A stretch of DNA of 64,000 nucleotides from Symsagittifera roscoffensis (lineage: Eukaryota; Xenacoelomorpha; Acoela; Convolutidae), in the NCBI RefSeq assembly GCF_963678635.1, contig NC_087063.1, positions 1,218,287 to 1,282,286 of the forward strand, in the 5' to 3' direction. This document shows positions 48,253-58,759 of this stretch, in pieces (within the stretch, counting starts at the first letter, position 1; each line of letters opens with the position of its first letter). Below the pieces are notes generated by a model. The model was not told the origin of the DNA and ran no database searches. It saw only the letters and a program-made list of their open reading frames with translations. The position numbers and the translations under genes are program-made.

Positions 48253-48810
48253 ATTTACGGTGAATATATACAATTTAGCTGAGCGAGCAATAAACAAAAA
48301 TGATTACCATCTTTACGAAAACAATTAGCGTTAAAATTAAGGTTTAGATTGGGGGAAATAATTTAGATTCTTGATTGGTAACATGTATTAATAAGGCGAA
48401 ACAAAGAGTTATTTAGAGCACCAAGTTTTCTGTTTATGAAGTGATTATTTGCAGAGAGAATGGTTTTGGATATAATTAGCACACTTGAGTTAAACTTATT
48501 AACAATCTCCAGTCATTTGCAAAGTCTGAAACCGTAGATGAGTTTTTATTAAACCCGGCTACTATAGTAACACAGTTCAGGTTCTGCGAGGGGTAGCGCG
48601 AGACAGTAGCGGCAAGGTCGGATAGCTTTGCACCTCTGTACGAGTGAACATGGCTCCGACATCTTTGGGGCTGCAGTACTTGGTCCTTGAGGTTCCTATT
48701 AACAGTTTTCTGCTCAACTTGGGTAGCCACTTCGGCACGGAAATTCACTAAACAGGGTGCAAAAGAGGCAAAACAAGAGAAAGAATAGATTGAAAAATGG
48801 ATTGTAGAGT
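48253..48810 (-). pseudogene. Non-LTR retrotransposon ORF1 remnant, SGNH-hydrolase-like
   Basis: Immediately upstream of ORF2 on the same strand; its stop (48257-48255) lies about 25 bp before the ORF2 ATG. The readable part gives HVHSYRGAKLSDLAATVSRY and CVTIVAGFNKNSS, like SGNH blocks II and III. After an in-frame stop at 48476 it continues to NCFRKDGNHFCL, which fits the catalytic Asp-x-x-His of block V. The block I Ser region was not recognised, so the 5' end may be truncated. SGNH/esterase ORF1 proteins are known from some LINE groups. The weak point is the low similarity of each block. Confidence 0.5.
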
Positions 48811-49495
48811 ACTGGAATTTAAAAACAAATAACAGAAAAGAAATGAAAGCGGTTTATTTAAAGAAAATTTAAAAATTCGAAGTATGACGTCATATTTCTG
48901 AGAAACGTCAGAAACGGCCATTTTTGATAGAAAACCAGAGAAAAACACAACAACAACGGTGAAGGGTGGAAAACCAGCCTTCCGGAAGGAGGATAAGAGC
49001 CTTATTTCCCCGGATTCAGGAATCCGGAGGGGTCTCGGGACTGGAACTTTTATTAACTTGTACAAACTTTTAGCTTCCCTATTATGTCCTGAATTGAATT
49101 TAATTAACATCTGAATTCATTCTACTAAGATGAGAAGCTAGGAGTTGGGGGAAAGGGTTGATCCATCTTCGATGGAGATGATGATTTTTATCTACTGAAC
49201 AAAAACAATAATAATTCAATAAATAGTAGTAGCACTGTTTTTAGGAGTGACCTCGTGGTCTGGGGATACTGAGACCCAGCCATGAGCTCACTATTTCTGC
49301 ATGTAATTAAGTTAATTTAAGTGTTTTGACCGAAGCCGAAAGCAGTAACGTTTTTTGTCGACCCGATGTTAGAAAGACCACCGAAAGTACTGGCTTGGTA
49401 GAGACGGTTAAAAACATGTAAAGCTCTGTTTAGACGTTAGCCATTCGTCTTAGGGCTTTGTTTTATTTTCCGTCGATATGTATCTTCCGGGAGAA
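48811..49495. other. Flank between LINE remnant and LTR element, with an array block J copy
   Basis: 49125-49385 repeats block J of the tandem array (38577-38822): GAGAAGCTAGGAGTTG, GATACTGAGACCCAGCCA, GACCCGATGTTA. It includes the hairpin-forming GATCCATCTTCGATGGA. No gene seen. Confidence 0.6.
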
Positions 49496-50066
49496 TGTTA
49501 CATAGATGTTTTAGCAGCGAACCTTCAGAAACAGTGCGGGGTCTTTTTTGACTATCTAAAGTCCGGGGTCTTTTTTGACTATCTATTTTTTGTATAGTTT
49601 TGGCTGTGATAAATTTTAAAAAGAACTTCAGTTTCGTGCTTTCGTAGTAATTTACAAAAAAATTCCTATAAATTTTAAATTTGTTTTTGTACTTGTAGTT
49701 ACTATTTTGTTTCTCAAAGTAAAAGGGTAGATATCATGATACTAGTCACTATCTGCCTCAATCAACATCGCAAGGCTCACTCAACGTGAAAAAAAACACG
49801 CACTGGAATTATTCAAAAATTGAACCAAAATGTGATTGGTTCAATTTTTGAAAAATTCCAGTGAATATCCCCGGACTGTTTGATTTGGAGGATTCATCAA
49901 TCCGGAGGGGTACAGGTAGCATAGTTTTTCGCAAAATTTTTCAACTAAAGCGTTTTAGATCGGGTCTTTTGCATTGAACTAGAAGAGTATAGGCCTTCTG
50001 AGCTCGGATCAATAATTTTCAGGTCGAAAAGAACAGAATTGTGGAAAAAGTTAGGAACCTGTTACA
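49496..50066 (+). repeat. Candidate 5' LTR
   Basis: Begins TGTTACAT and ends CTGTTACA, immediately followed by a plausible primer-binding site. It holds a 22-bp direct duplication (49537-49558 and 49564-49585). The second copy needed for proof would lie right of the window, so the boundaries are tentative. Confidence 0.35.
49878..50055 (+). repeat. 178-bp direct repeat, first copy
   Basis: Repeated at 51321-51498 (offset 1443) with a handful of differences. It contains ATCAATCCGGAGGGGTACAG and GATCGGGTCTTTTGCAT. Confidence 0.88.
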
Positions 50067-50087
50067 TGGCGCTCCTGGGTGTTATTC
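50067..50087 (+). other. Candidate tRNA primer-binding site
   Basis: TGGCGCTCCTGGGTGTTATT starts with the TGG that pairs with a tRNA CCA end. Its complement can be laid out as a T-stem, a 7-bp acceptor strand and a G discriminator. The tRNA was not identified. Confidence 0.35.
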
Positions 50088-51320
50088 TTTTTTAACATCA
50101 TGACCGGCAGAACCGTTAACGAGCACTCCGCGCCGAGCGGATGCTCACATTAACGCCCTTAATAGGCCTAAACCGCCGGGGCGGAAGGGTAGTTCGGAAC
50201 GCGGAAGCCCTCCGGATTACCGTGAATAGCTTTTTAAGACCGAAAATTCACGAACCAGGAAAGGTGGGGGGATTCGCGTTCCCGTAATTTCCTGAGTGAT
50301 CCGTGACCAAAAACACTTAAAGATATATATAAAACCAAACAAAAAGTAGTATAGTACCCAAGAAAAACAAAAAACATAAAAAAAATAACCGAAAAAACCA
50401 AAACTGTAAAAAAGTAAAAAATCAGTAGAAATCATCCCCCCAGACAAGATGTGATCCGACCCTCCCGTTTGTTGTTGATAGATATATTGTTGTTACAGGC
50501 ATTTATATCAGTCAAGATCGTTACGATCAATTTTGTGGCCTGTTTGTGAGGCTTGTACTGTAGGGTTATTTGAGCATTTAAGCACGTTAATGATAAATTG
50601 CGCTCAATCCGGAAGGGTCAGCTGATTTGCGCTCAATTCGGAAGGGTCCTGGGTGAAGACCGATCCGGCAAGCAGTACAAGGAGCAACAAGAAGGGGCTC
50701 AACGACAACAACAATCGACTGTTGGGTATCGTTAACAAGTTTTGTATCCCTTTAGGTACAAAAAGTAAGATAGTAATCTGTGGGGGGCTCGACAGTGCTG
50801 CACTGTAGTGACCCTTCACCGAACTGCGAATATCCGAGTTAAGCACCTTAATTCGGACATTAAACAAACCCGGAGGGGTATTGTATTACTAATATTATTA
50901 CTTATATAGCCTATATTAATACTCCTATACCGTTTTTCAGTGAAAAACACAGAAAGCAGACCGGTTTTTAGGGTCAAAATAGCGATATTTTGATCCCCCC
51001 ACAAATCGCGATTTTTGAAATATCGATATTTTTTGAAACGGAAAAAGCGCTAAAGTAGTGTGTTACATCGTAACTGCACTACTATAATAGATAGAACCGG
51101 TTAAGTTTAGTTCGGAAGTGGTTGGAACTATTTTGGTACCGAAAACCGAATTTTCGCGATTTTTGAGAGAACGAAACACTATAAATTCAGAAAATTTTTT
51201 GAAAGTTTTGAGTTAGAACAGTAAAAATAGTCGTTCGGACAACTTCCACTAGTGAATCTACAAATTTTAAAACCCGCTTTCCGAAAGCCTTCCGGGTCGC
51301 AGATAAATCGAACTTAACGT

Positions 51321-51498
51321 GTTTGATTTGGTGGATTCATCAATCCGGAGGGGTACAGGTAGCATAGTTTTTCGCAAATTTTTTCAACTAAAGCGTTTTA
51401 GATCGGGTCTTTTGCATCGAACTAGAAGAGTTTAGGCCTTCTGAGCTCGGATCAATAATTTTCAGGTCGAAAAGAACAGAATTGTGGAAAAAGTTAGG
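51321..51498 (+). repeat. 178-bp direct repeat, second copy
   Basis: Same sequence as 49878-50055. The downstream flanks diverge at once (CGGAACCTATAAG against AACCTGTTACA). Confidence 0.88.
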
Positions 51499-51992
51499 CG
51501 GAACCTATAAGAGAGAAATTTCTTGACTTTAGAAAAAAGACGTTTTGGTTTAATAACTTTGGAACTATTGGGCATATCCAGTTGATCTTGGTACCAATAG
51601 ATCACAAATTAGCAGAGCTTACTGATAGGGACAAAAGTTTTTCGAAAAAGTTAGGGTGAAAATTTTTTGAGATTGTTTTTAGCAAATTCACCAATTTGGG
51701 AGGGTAGACCCTTCACGTTTTATAAAAATTTTTAGGAAAGCCCTTACACCCCTACCAAAAGGTAACAGCGGTTGAATAGAGTAATTTTAGGCTGTTCTAG
51801 ACGAAAAGGGAAGGCTAAAGGCACAGGAAAATCTTAATCGAGCCGAAGTTAGGCTAGCGATAAGACCCTTCACCGTTAGCGTGAATTGTCATATAAGAGG
51901 CTTAACTTCAATCCGGAAGGCGGAAGGGTCTAGGATAGCATTACATACCCTTCCTAGTTAATTGAAAAAGCGAAATAGCATCGAAGAACGTA

Positions 51993-52191
51993 TCCGGAGG
52001 GGTATAGGTTGAAAGAAGGAAATCTCCGGAAAACTACATTTACAAAACCAGAGGGCTCCCAATCCGGAGGGGTCCAAAATTTTTCAAATTCGGAGGGGTC
52101 CCAACCCGGAGGGGTCTAAATTTTTGCCAATCCGGAAGGGTCCTATTTTTGCCAATCTGGTAGGGTCCTATTTTTGCCAATCCGGAGGGAT
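51993..52191 (+). repeat. Dense cluster of TCCGGARGGGT motifs
   Basis: Seven copies at 51993, 52063, 52089, 52105, 52131, 52156 and 52181, the last three in a 25-bp register with TTTTTGCCAA before each. They are variants of TCCGGAGGGGT, all in the same orientation. Confidence 0.85.
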
Positions 52192-52986
52192 ATATATATT
52201 TTTATTTATTAAAGTACTTAGGTAAACAGAAAAAAGACTACAGTGAGAGGTATTAGGTTATTAGCAGACAGGCTAGAAATCAGTGACTGCACTGGTAACT
52301 TGCCTTTTTATAAAAACCAGACCAAGAAAAAACAGGTCCGAACTCGGATATTCGCTACACTAAGTCTAAACTAAAAAGAGCGCAATACATTGGTGTGGAT
52401 TGAAACCCAATACGTTTTTGTGAAAAGTGACTGCCCTGAGGATTGAGGATTTTAGTAGGTCTAGCTCGGACAGTCCGAAGGTAGATAGGTAACACAGTGC
52501 TCGGTGGGTGCAATAGATGCCCACTTGAGAAAATTGCTGCCTTCAAAGTTTTGTCTGTTTGGTGCAGCACCGAGCAGGGAAAGCTTTTTCTTTAAAAGAC
52601 GAGTTCGACTATTGTACTGCGACCGACTAAAAGTACAATACACATACGTTTTTTTATAGAGATATTCATATTCTGTCATTATATATTTTTTTTATTTCTG
52701 ATTTTAAATCAACATAAATTGTACTTGATTGGGTAGTGCGTACACTATCTTTTAAATTGACTGATAACATCATATTGTGCTAGTTCTCAAATCTCACGAA
52801 CAATAATCGGTTAGTGTGAATAAATTAAATACAAAGTGTACTCTGATAACATACAGGGATTCGTGGTCACTATTTTATAGAATCTTGTGAAATTTATTGT
52901 GTTGTGTCATTATTATTGGTAGTCAAACTATAAGGTCACTAGCAACCGAATTAAGTGTATAAGCATTAAGAAGTGACAAATTGAGA

Positions 52987-55113
52987 ATGAGTCTAGACAA
53001 GTCAAGGATACCTAAACGAGGTGATAGCTCTAGGAGATTTATACCTAAAAAGCAAAGAAAAACAATGACCGACCATTTTGTGGATCGGATCAAACGAGCC
53101 CGGACCGACAAAGGGGAGACGGTTTCAGGCAGAATGGTTGAAACGAGGAGTCAGAAGACCACAGAAGAGAGAAAAGAAATGTTAGAAGTGGAGGTCAATA
53201 CGGACCAGGCCATGAATGACAACCAGCAAGTACATGGACTGGAAGGGAGAGGCAGAAGGCTGGCGAGTGAATCTACTCCGGTAGAACAAGGCCATGATTT
53301 TGCCACTTCCACCGGGACATTGGATCGAGAGGAGATGTCGGAACTTTCCGACATTTCAACTGAAATTGTGGCAACTAGAAAGTCTTCAACAGACAAAACC
53401 ATGATGGCAGGCGGGACTGAGAAACAAACAACGTCCTCATCGTTCTCAGAAAGAATGAGGAACACCTTAGGAAACATCTTTCCATTCATCATGGGAGTGG
53501 GCACAGGAAATGAAGGTGAATCCCAGGAGGAAGAAGAGGACGAAGACGAGCAAGTGGATTTTGGATCTCAAGTCAGCTTCAATAGTTCGACCCAGGAGAA
53601 TGAGGCATACGTAGAAAGAGAGACTAGAACCATGGACAAATTTGGTGTGGTGAGAACGATAAGCAAAGAGGTAAACACACCAGGCCAGTCGAGAGGCTTT
53701 GCGATTATGACAAGTTCAGAGCCGCAAACTGGGGAGAGTAGAAACAAAGGGCTAGGCAACGCATTGGCGGATCCTGATGTGGATAATGAAAAGACGTCGA
53801 GGCAGAGAGTCAAGGCCCGAATCTGGACCAGCACGAGGCTACCTGGGACCGACAGGGTTACACCGCCACTAGTGACGCCACTCGTAGATAACGGGGCAGC
53901 ACTAGAAGGAGCCTTGAACAACATAGTGGACAGTCTAGGAGAACAAAATGAACAGATGTCCATAAGAATGAGTGAACTAGAAAGAGCAGTTCACATTGAA
54001 AGAGAAAGTCTGCGGGAGGAAATAAACCGCAATAGACAAGAAGTTGGTAGGAGCGAAAAACGCTTGAAAGAAAGAACGGACGAGCACATAGCGAAGAACT
54101 TGTCGCGAATGACAAGAGAAGCGGAACAGAGAGAGTTACGCTTAAGAGACGACATGGAGAAGTTAAGAATTCAGCAAGAGCAGTCTCTTGGGACTCTTGA
54201 CACAAAGATAGACGCGATGATGGAGAGGCGAACTCAGGCTATCATGCATAGGTTGGACGGGCTACTAGGCAACAAAAGTGGACAAAAAGAAGGGGAACCG
54301 AACTCGGGAGGTCCCAGCAGGGAGCCGAAGCTGAACTTGAATGACCATCAAAGGAGGAGGACATATGGATCTACTAGGGGTAGGGGCAGTTCATCAGGCT
54401 ATGCCACAAGGGATAATAGAACATGGGGCCCGAACAGTAGAGAAAGTTCATCGGGGAACAGACAGACCTCTAACGAACGACCAACGCAAGGCACACATGC
54501 AACTGGGAGAAGTGATTCCGGTAACAGGAGACATGCGAGCCCAGGGAGGAGTCATGTCGGCCAAGAGGGAAACACTCACGGCGATTCGGATTGCAGGGAT
54601 GCACCTAATACAGAGCCTTTGACAAGGTGCGAGGACACTCAGGCAGGACACTCAAGGGAAGCTACGGCAATGGCCACAGCCTTTGAACCCCGAAACAGGT
54701 CTTTGGAGAAATTCCATACAAGGTTATCCAGAACTAATGAACGCAGTGAGAAGTCCAGAAGAGTCTTTAAGAAACCAAGATGCTATAAAGACGAATCTGA
54801 TGGCTGTATTGATACCTGGATAGAGGTAATGAAACTGCATTCCGAGGAGGAGGACTTATCGGAAAGACAGGAATGCAGTGCGCTCACCAGCAACTTGGAA
54901 GGGACAGCCCTGAACTGTGTCATGGCCAAGAAGCAATATCAGCATGATACAGCCGAGAAAATCTTCCAAATCTTGTTAAACCGTTTTCGATCAGGGGTGC
55001 AGGGACACCAAGCGATGATGCGCTTCGAGAAACGGAGGCAACGAGAAGATGAAACGATAGACAAAATTCTGGATGACTTGGAAATGTTGAGAAGACGCAG
55101 CCAACCGGATTAG
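52987..55113 (+). CDS. gag: Retroelement Gag, N-terminal part (coiled coil and capsid)
   Basis: The first ATG is at 52987; the frame is open to TAG at 55111-55113 (709 codons with stop). The N-terminus is basic, then acidic. Residues about 315-420 are a long heptad-rich coiled coil (EQMSIRMSELERAVHIERES onward). About 440-565 is low-complexity Ser/Gly/Arg/Asn. From about 566 there is a retrotransposon-type capsid (LEKFHTRLSR, DTWIEVMKLH, LEGTALNCVM, ILLNRFRSGVQGHQAMMRFE). The TAG falls inside the capsid, and the same frame continues at once in the next ORF, so it is a nonsense mutation or a readthrough site rather than a domain boundary. The coiled-coil N-terminus is longer than in a typical Ty3/gypsy Gag. 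Confidence 0.8.
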   Translation: MSLDKSRIPKRGDSSRRFIPKKQRKTMTDHFVDRIKRARTDKGETVSGRMVETRSQKTTEERKEMLEVEVNTDQAMNDNQQVHGLEGRGRRLASESTPVEQGHDFATSTGTLDREEMSELSDISTEIVATRKSSTDKTMMAGGTEKQTTSSSFSERMRNTLGNIFPFIMGVGTGNEGESQEEEEDEDEQVDFGSQVSFNSSTQENEAYVERETRTMDKFGVVRTISKEVNTPGQSRGFAIMTSSEPQTGESRNKGLGNALADPDVDNEKTSRQRVKARIWTSTRLPGTDRVTPPLVTPLVDNGAALEGALNNIVDSLGEQNEQMSIRMSELERAVHIERESLREEINRNRQEVGRSEKRLKERTDEHIAKNLSRMTREAEQRELRLRDDMEKLRIQQEQSLGTLDTKIDAMMERRTQAIMHRLDGLLGNKSGQKEGEPNSGGPSREPKLNLNDHQRRRTYGSTRGRGSSSGYATRDNRTWGPNSRESSSGNRQTSNERPTQGTHATGRSDSGNRRHASPGRSHVGQEGNTHGDSDCRDAPNTEPLTRCEDTQAGHSREATAMATAFEPRNRSLEKFHTRLSRTNERSEKSRRVFKKPRCYKDESDGCIDTWIEVMKLHSEEEDLSERQECSALTSNLEGTALNCVMAKKQYQHDTAEKIFQILLNRFRSGVQGHQAMMRFEKRRQREDETIDKILDDLEMLRRRSQPD

Positions 55114-57610
55114 TCGAACCGAAGGATGAACCTGGCAGTGGCTTCAAAATTCATCGATGGTGTGAAGAATGATGAACTTCGGACAATGCTGGCAACGCAT
55201 TACACACCACTATCAACCAATGCGCCAACACCAGAGGAGTTGAGGCGCAAGTCAAAAGAATATCTTTTATTGAAACCTCCTTCGAGATCTGGTTACTATA
55301 AGAACAATTATGGCAATTTTAACAATGGGCCAGCAAACCAAGGGAACAACTGGTACAAACCGAGGGATGACATGGACAAGAGACGCTCTTGTGCCAATTG
55401 CAGTTCAACAGACCATCATGTGACGGTATGCCCAACTTACAAACAAGGTATGAAAGCAATAGGCTTTAGCCTCGAGGACGAAGATGCGTCAGAATTGGAC
55501 CATGAGGATTTCATGAGAGGAGTAATTGCGAAATTCGGCCCGAGGTATTTCTTTTGCAACTTGGAAGGTCATTTTAAATCAGATTGTCCGCAATTCTGGG
55601 ATGCAGTGGCAGACATCAAGCATCCAAGGCATGAGGAAACTTTATCAGGAGTGAAAGCAAGCAAGGCTCGCCTGTTGAGTGAAGCGGAGGCGCGCAGAAA
55701 AGACAAACCGCAGGAGCTGGCGACGAAGAAAATGCAAGCGGTAACTGAAGAGACACGTGAACCGGAATCAGTGACTGCGGCCGATGACTTCAAGATTGAT
55801 TATAGAGCAGCCGCAAGGGATGCTCTGAATAGAGTGCAGCAGAAACTGGTGACGAAAGAGATCAAACAAAAAGTGAAACTCGAACTGGAGCATGAGAAAC
55901 TACAGGAGCAACTGAATACCTTCGAAGCAACGGAGGTCGAGGAGACTAAAGCACCAAGCAGTTTGAGCATGAAACTTAATGTGATCTCTGGTCAGAGGTT
56001 CGGCATGGTGCCACAAGGAAGCAAGATACAGTCGATAATCTCAGTGGCTGGAAATCAGGTAATCAGAAATCTGAGCGAACCATCCGAGTTAACTTTGATG
56101 CATTTGGACACATATGCAGATTATCTGAGGCAGGTGGAGCCACGCACTGAATCGAGAGCTGTGCGAGCACTACTAACAACGGGTGGCTCTCGCATGAAGA
56201 AACTTCATGGACGCTACCTGGAGGTCTATGGGCCGTATCAAGTGATGCTGAACGTGGATGGAATCAGTATCTACACTAGGACTTATGTAACAACAGATAG
56301 TGACCAAATGGGGCAGATCTATTTGGGTGAGGAGGAACTCAAAGTCCGCAGGATAGGCCATGACGCCATGATGGAACAAGATGCAGTACACATTGGGTAT
56401 GAAGCAGATGTGACCGCACATCTGCTCGACACCAACAGGACGAAAATTGGAGTCACAGGGCTTCTGGACACAGGAGCGGTAGTGAGTGTGATGCCGATAA
56501 AAACTTGGGAACGAATGGGCTTCACGAGGGAAGATCTAATTCCAACGAATCTCCGACTGGCCGCCGCCAATCGAGGAGCAATCTACGTAGCCGGAAGAAC
56601 ACCAATAACGGTTTTCCACATGGGAGGACGGGATCTTTGGATGAGCTTCCTGGTGGTAGAAAATTTGGACGACGCTGACCAATTCATCTTGGGCAGAGAT
56701 TTCGTCAGGAATTTTGACGTGATGATTGACTTGAACAACGGTCTGATACGGATTAGAAACCCGGACCGGAAGTACGTTAAGAAACCAATTAATAGGATAA
56801 TAACAGACGAAAACAAGGTAACAATTTTTTTAGATAGAAAAGTGAAGCTACAGCCAGGACAAGCTGTGGTGGCAATTTTTAGAATGAGAAATTTATTTTC
56901 GTTAAGCGATAGTAAACAGGTTTGTTTAGTACCGAATCCAAATAGTCAGAGTTCGGTGATTTTAGGCCGGAGCTTCTCGGTAACGCGAAACGGACTGTGT
57001 GTCAGTGTGTTATTGAACACACTGGACACCACGGTTTCAATCCAGCGTGGAAAGAAGCTTGGTTACGCTTTGCCGATGAGGACCGACTATGAGGAGACAC
57101 AAAACTTGAAGAAACATAGTGTGAAAGACTGTCCTTTTCATGCCAATAAAGATAAAATTTTAAAGAGGATTAATGAATTAAAATCTATTCATAAATTGTT
57201 TTCAATGAAATCCGAAACGGACGACGGCTTATCGAGCTGCTCGAATTTTTTGGAACGCCCCTCGTCATATGAACTAGAATCTGACAAACCAGTTTTGCCA
57301 GAGATAGAACATTTAAAAGGGAAAATAGGTGAGGGAGATTTCGAAAAATTGTGGGACCTCTTTAATCGGAACGCAGATGTATTTTCAAAACATAAGGCGG
57401 ATATCGGTTGCTGTAATTTCGTCGAACACGAAATCGAACTTGAAGAGGGCGCCGTTCCCCATAGGGAAGGCGCAAGACGAATGACGCCACACAAGTCGGA
57501 AGCATGCCGAGTGGAAATAGAAATGTTGCTTGAATACGACATGATAGAACCCTCGAAATCGCCATGGGCTTGCGGGGTAGTAATGGCGAAAAAGAAAGGG
57601 GGCAGCTTAG
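55114..57610 (+). CDS. Gag C-terminus (zinc knuckles), aspartic protease and start of reverse transcriptase
   Basis: Same frame as the upstream ORF; first ATG at 55126. It starts with the capsid end (LAVASKFIDGVKNDEL). A CCHC knuckle follows (CANCSSTDHHVTVC, residues about 88-101), then a second knuckle with only three ligands (FFCNLEGHFKSDC, about 141-153; the first Cys position is Tyr). A Lys/Glu-rich helical linker precedes a retropepsin-type protease: active site LLDTGAVVSVMP at about 445 and the closing motif ILGRDF at about 521. The end enters the reverse transcriptase (EGARRMTPHK, SPWACGVVMAKKKGG) before the frame is lost near 57610 in a T-rich run. Cleavage of the polyprotein is the expected protease role. 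Confidence 0.85.
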
Positions 57611-58759
57611 GTTTTTTTGCGACTTTCGTTACTTGATCGCGGTAACGATAAAAGATGCGTACCCGATACCGCGAATAGACGAGAGCCTCTCTAAGCTTGT
57701 GATGCCAAGTTCTTCACCACATTGGACTTGGGTTCTGCCTTCTGGCAGGTCCCTCTGCGGAAGAAGGATAGAGAGAAAACCCGATTCGCGTGCGAATTGG
57801 GATTGTACCAGTGGAAGAGGATGCACTTCGGCTTGTGCAATGCAACGGCCACTTTTCAAAGACTGATGGCTCAGGCTTTGACGAGAGTGACCAAGAAGTA
57901 CGGGAATCTCGTGATGTGTTACGTGGACGACGTGGTCATAGCGACACCGACCCTGGAAGACCACATTGATCGGCTCGATGAGGTCTTAGGATGCATGAAG
58001 AGAGCAGGCTTGAAGTGCAAACCATCCAAATGTGAAATCCTTAGGGATTCAATCAAGTACCTGGGAAGAATGGTGGACAGACATGGTGTGAGGCCGGACC
58101 CAGAAGCAGTAGAAGCAGTGTTGACATGGAAGGCTCCTAGAACGGACACACAGCTTCTGAGTTTCCTAGGGTTTGCCAACTACTACCGCGAGTTCATAAA
58201 AGGATATGCGGACAAGGTGTATCCGATGCAGAAGCTGATGTGCAACAAAGGGAAGAAGTTCGAATGGAACGATGAAGCAGAAATTGCCTTCGAGATCATA
58301 AAGCGGGAACTATGCGAAGCGCCAGTGCTAGGCATGCCTACAAAAAAGGGCATGTATGTTCTCGACACAGACGCATCGGTAGTAACCATCTCAGGAATAT
58401 TGCATCAGGAGCAAGAATGGAACGGAAGAACGGTTCTCCGTCCCATTGCATACGGCAGCAAGGTCTTGAGTGATACAAAGATGAAATATGGCGCACCGAA
58501 AGCAGAAATGTTTGCAGTAGTCACTTTCGTGGAAAAGTACCGTGCATACTTGGGGAGCGCTCCCTTCAAGTTACGCGTGGACAACAGAGCGTTATCCTGG
58601 TTAAAGACCTACTCGATGGATCAGAGTTACATTGGTAGATGGATAGCGAGATTGGATGGCTACCACATGATAATCGAGCACAGGATGCGTGACAAACACC
58701 AGAATGCTGATAGCCTCAGCAAGAAAACTGAGTTTTATGAAAGATTGGAGCAGAAGTAA
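57611..58759 (+). pseudogene. pol: Reverse transcriptase and RNase H
   Basis: The frame changes near 57610 and again near 57695; from there one frame is open to TAA at 58757. Reverse transcriptase: CDFRYLIAVTIKDAYPIPRI in the short middle frame, then DLGSAFWQVPL, FGLCNATATFQRLM and the intact catalytic YVDDVVIA at 57920. The connection (SFLGFANYYREFIKGYA) leads to a Ty3-type RNase H with four acidic positions in DTDAS, KAEMFAVV, RVDNRALSW and NADSLSK. The palm catalytic residues are intact, so the breaks look recent. The TAA after ERLEQK is in frame with the following integrase section. Confidence 0.87.

Larger units (their letters stand above)
50088..52986 (+). other. Long non-coding leader of the LTR element
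   Basis: About 2.9 kb between the candidate primer site and the Gag ATG, with no credible gene. It contains most of the dispersed TCCGGARGGGT motifs and the second 178-bp repeat. The last 300 bp are AT-rich without the motif. Confidence 0.5.

Noticed and set aside
53151-54205. Minus-strand frames opposite Gag
   Set aside because: Shadow frames produced by the codon composition of the coding strand.
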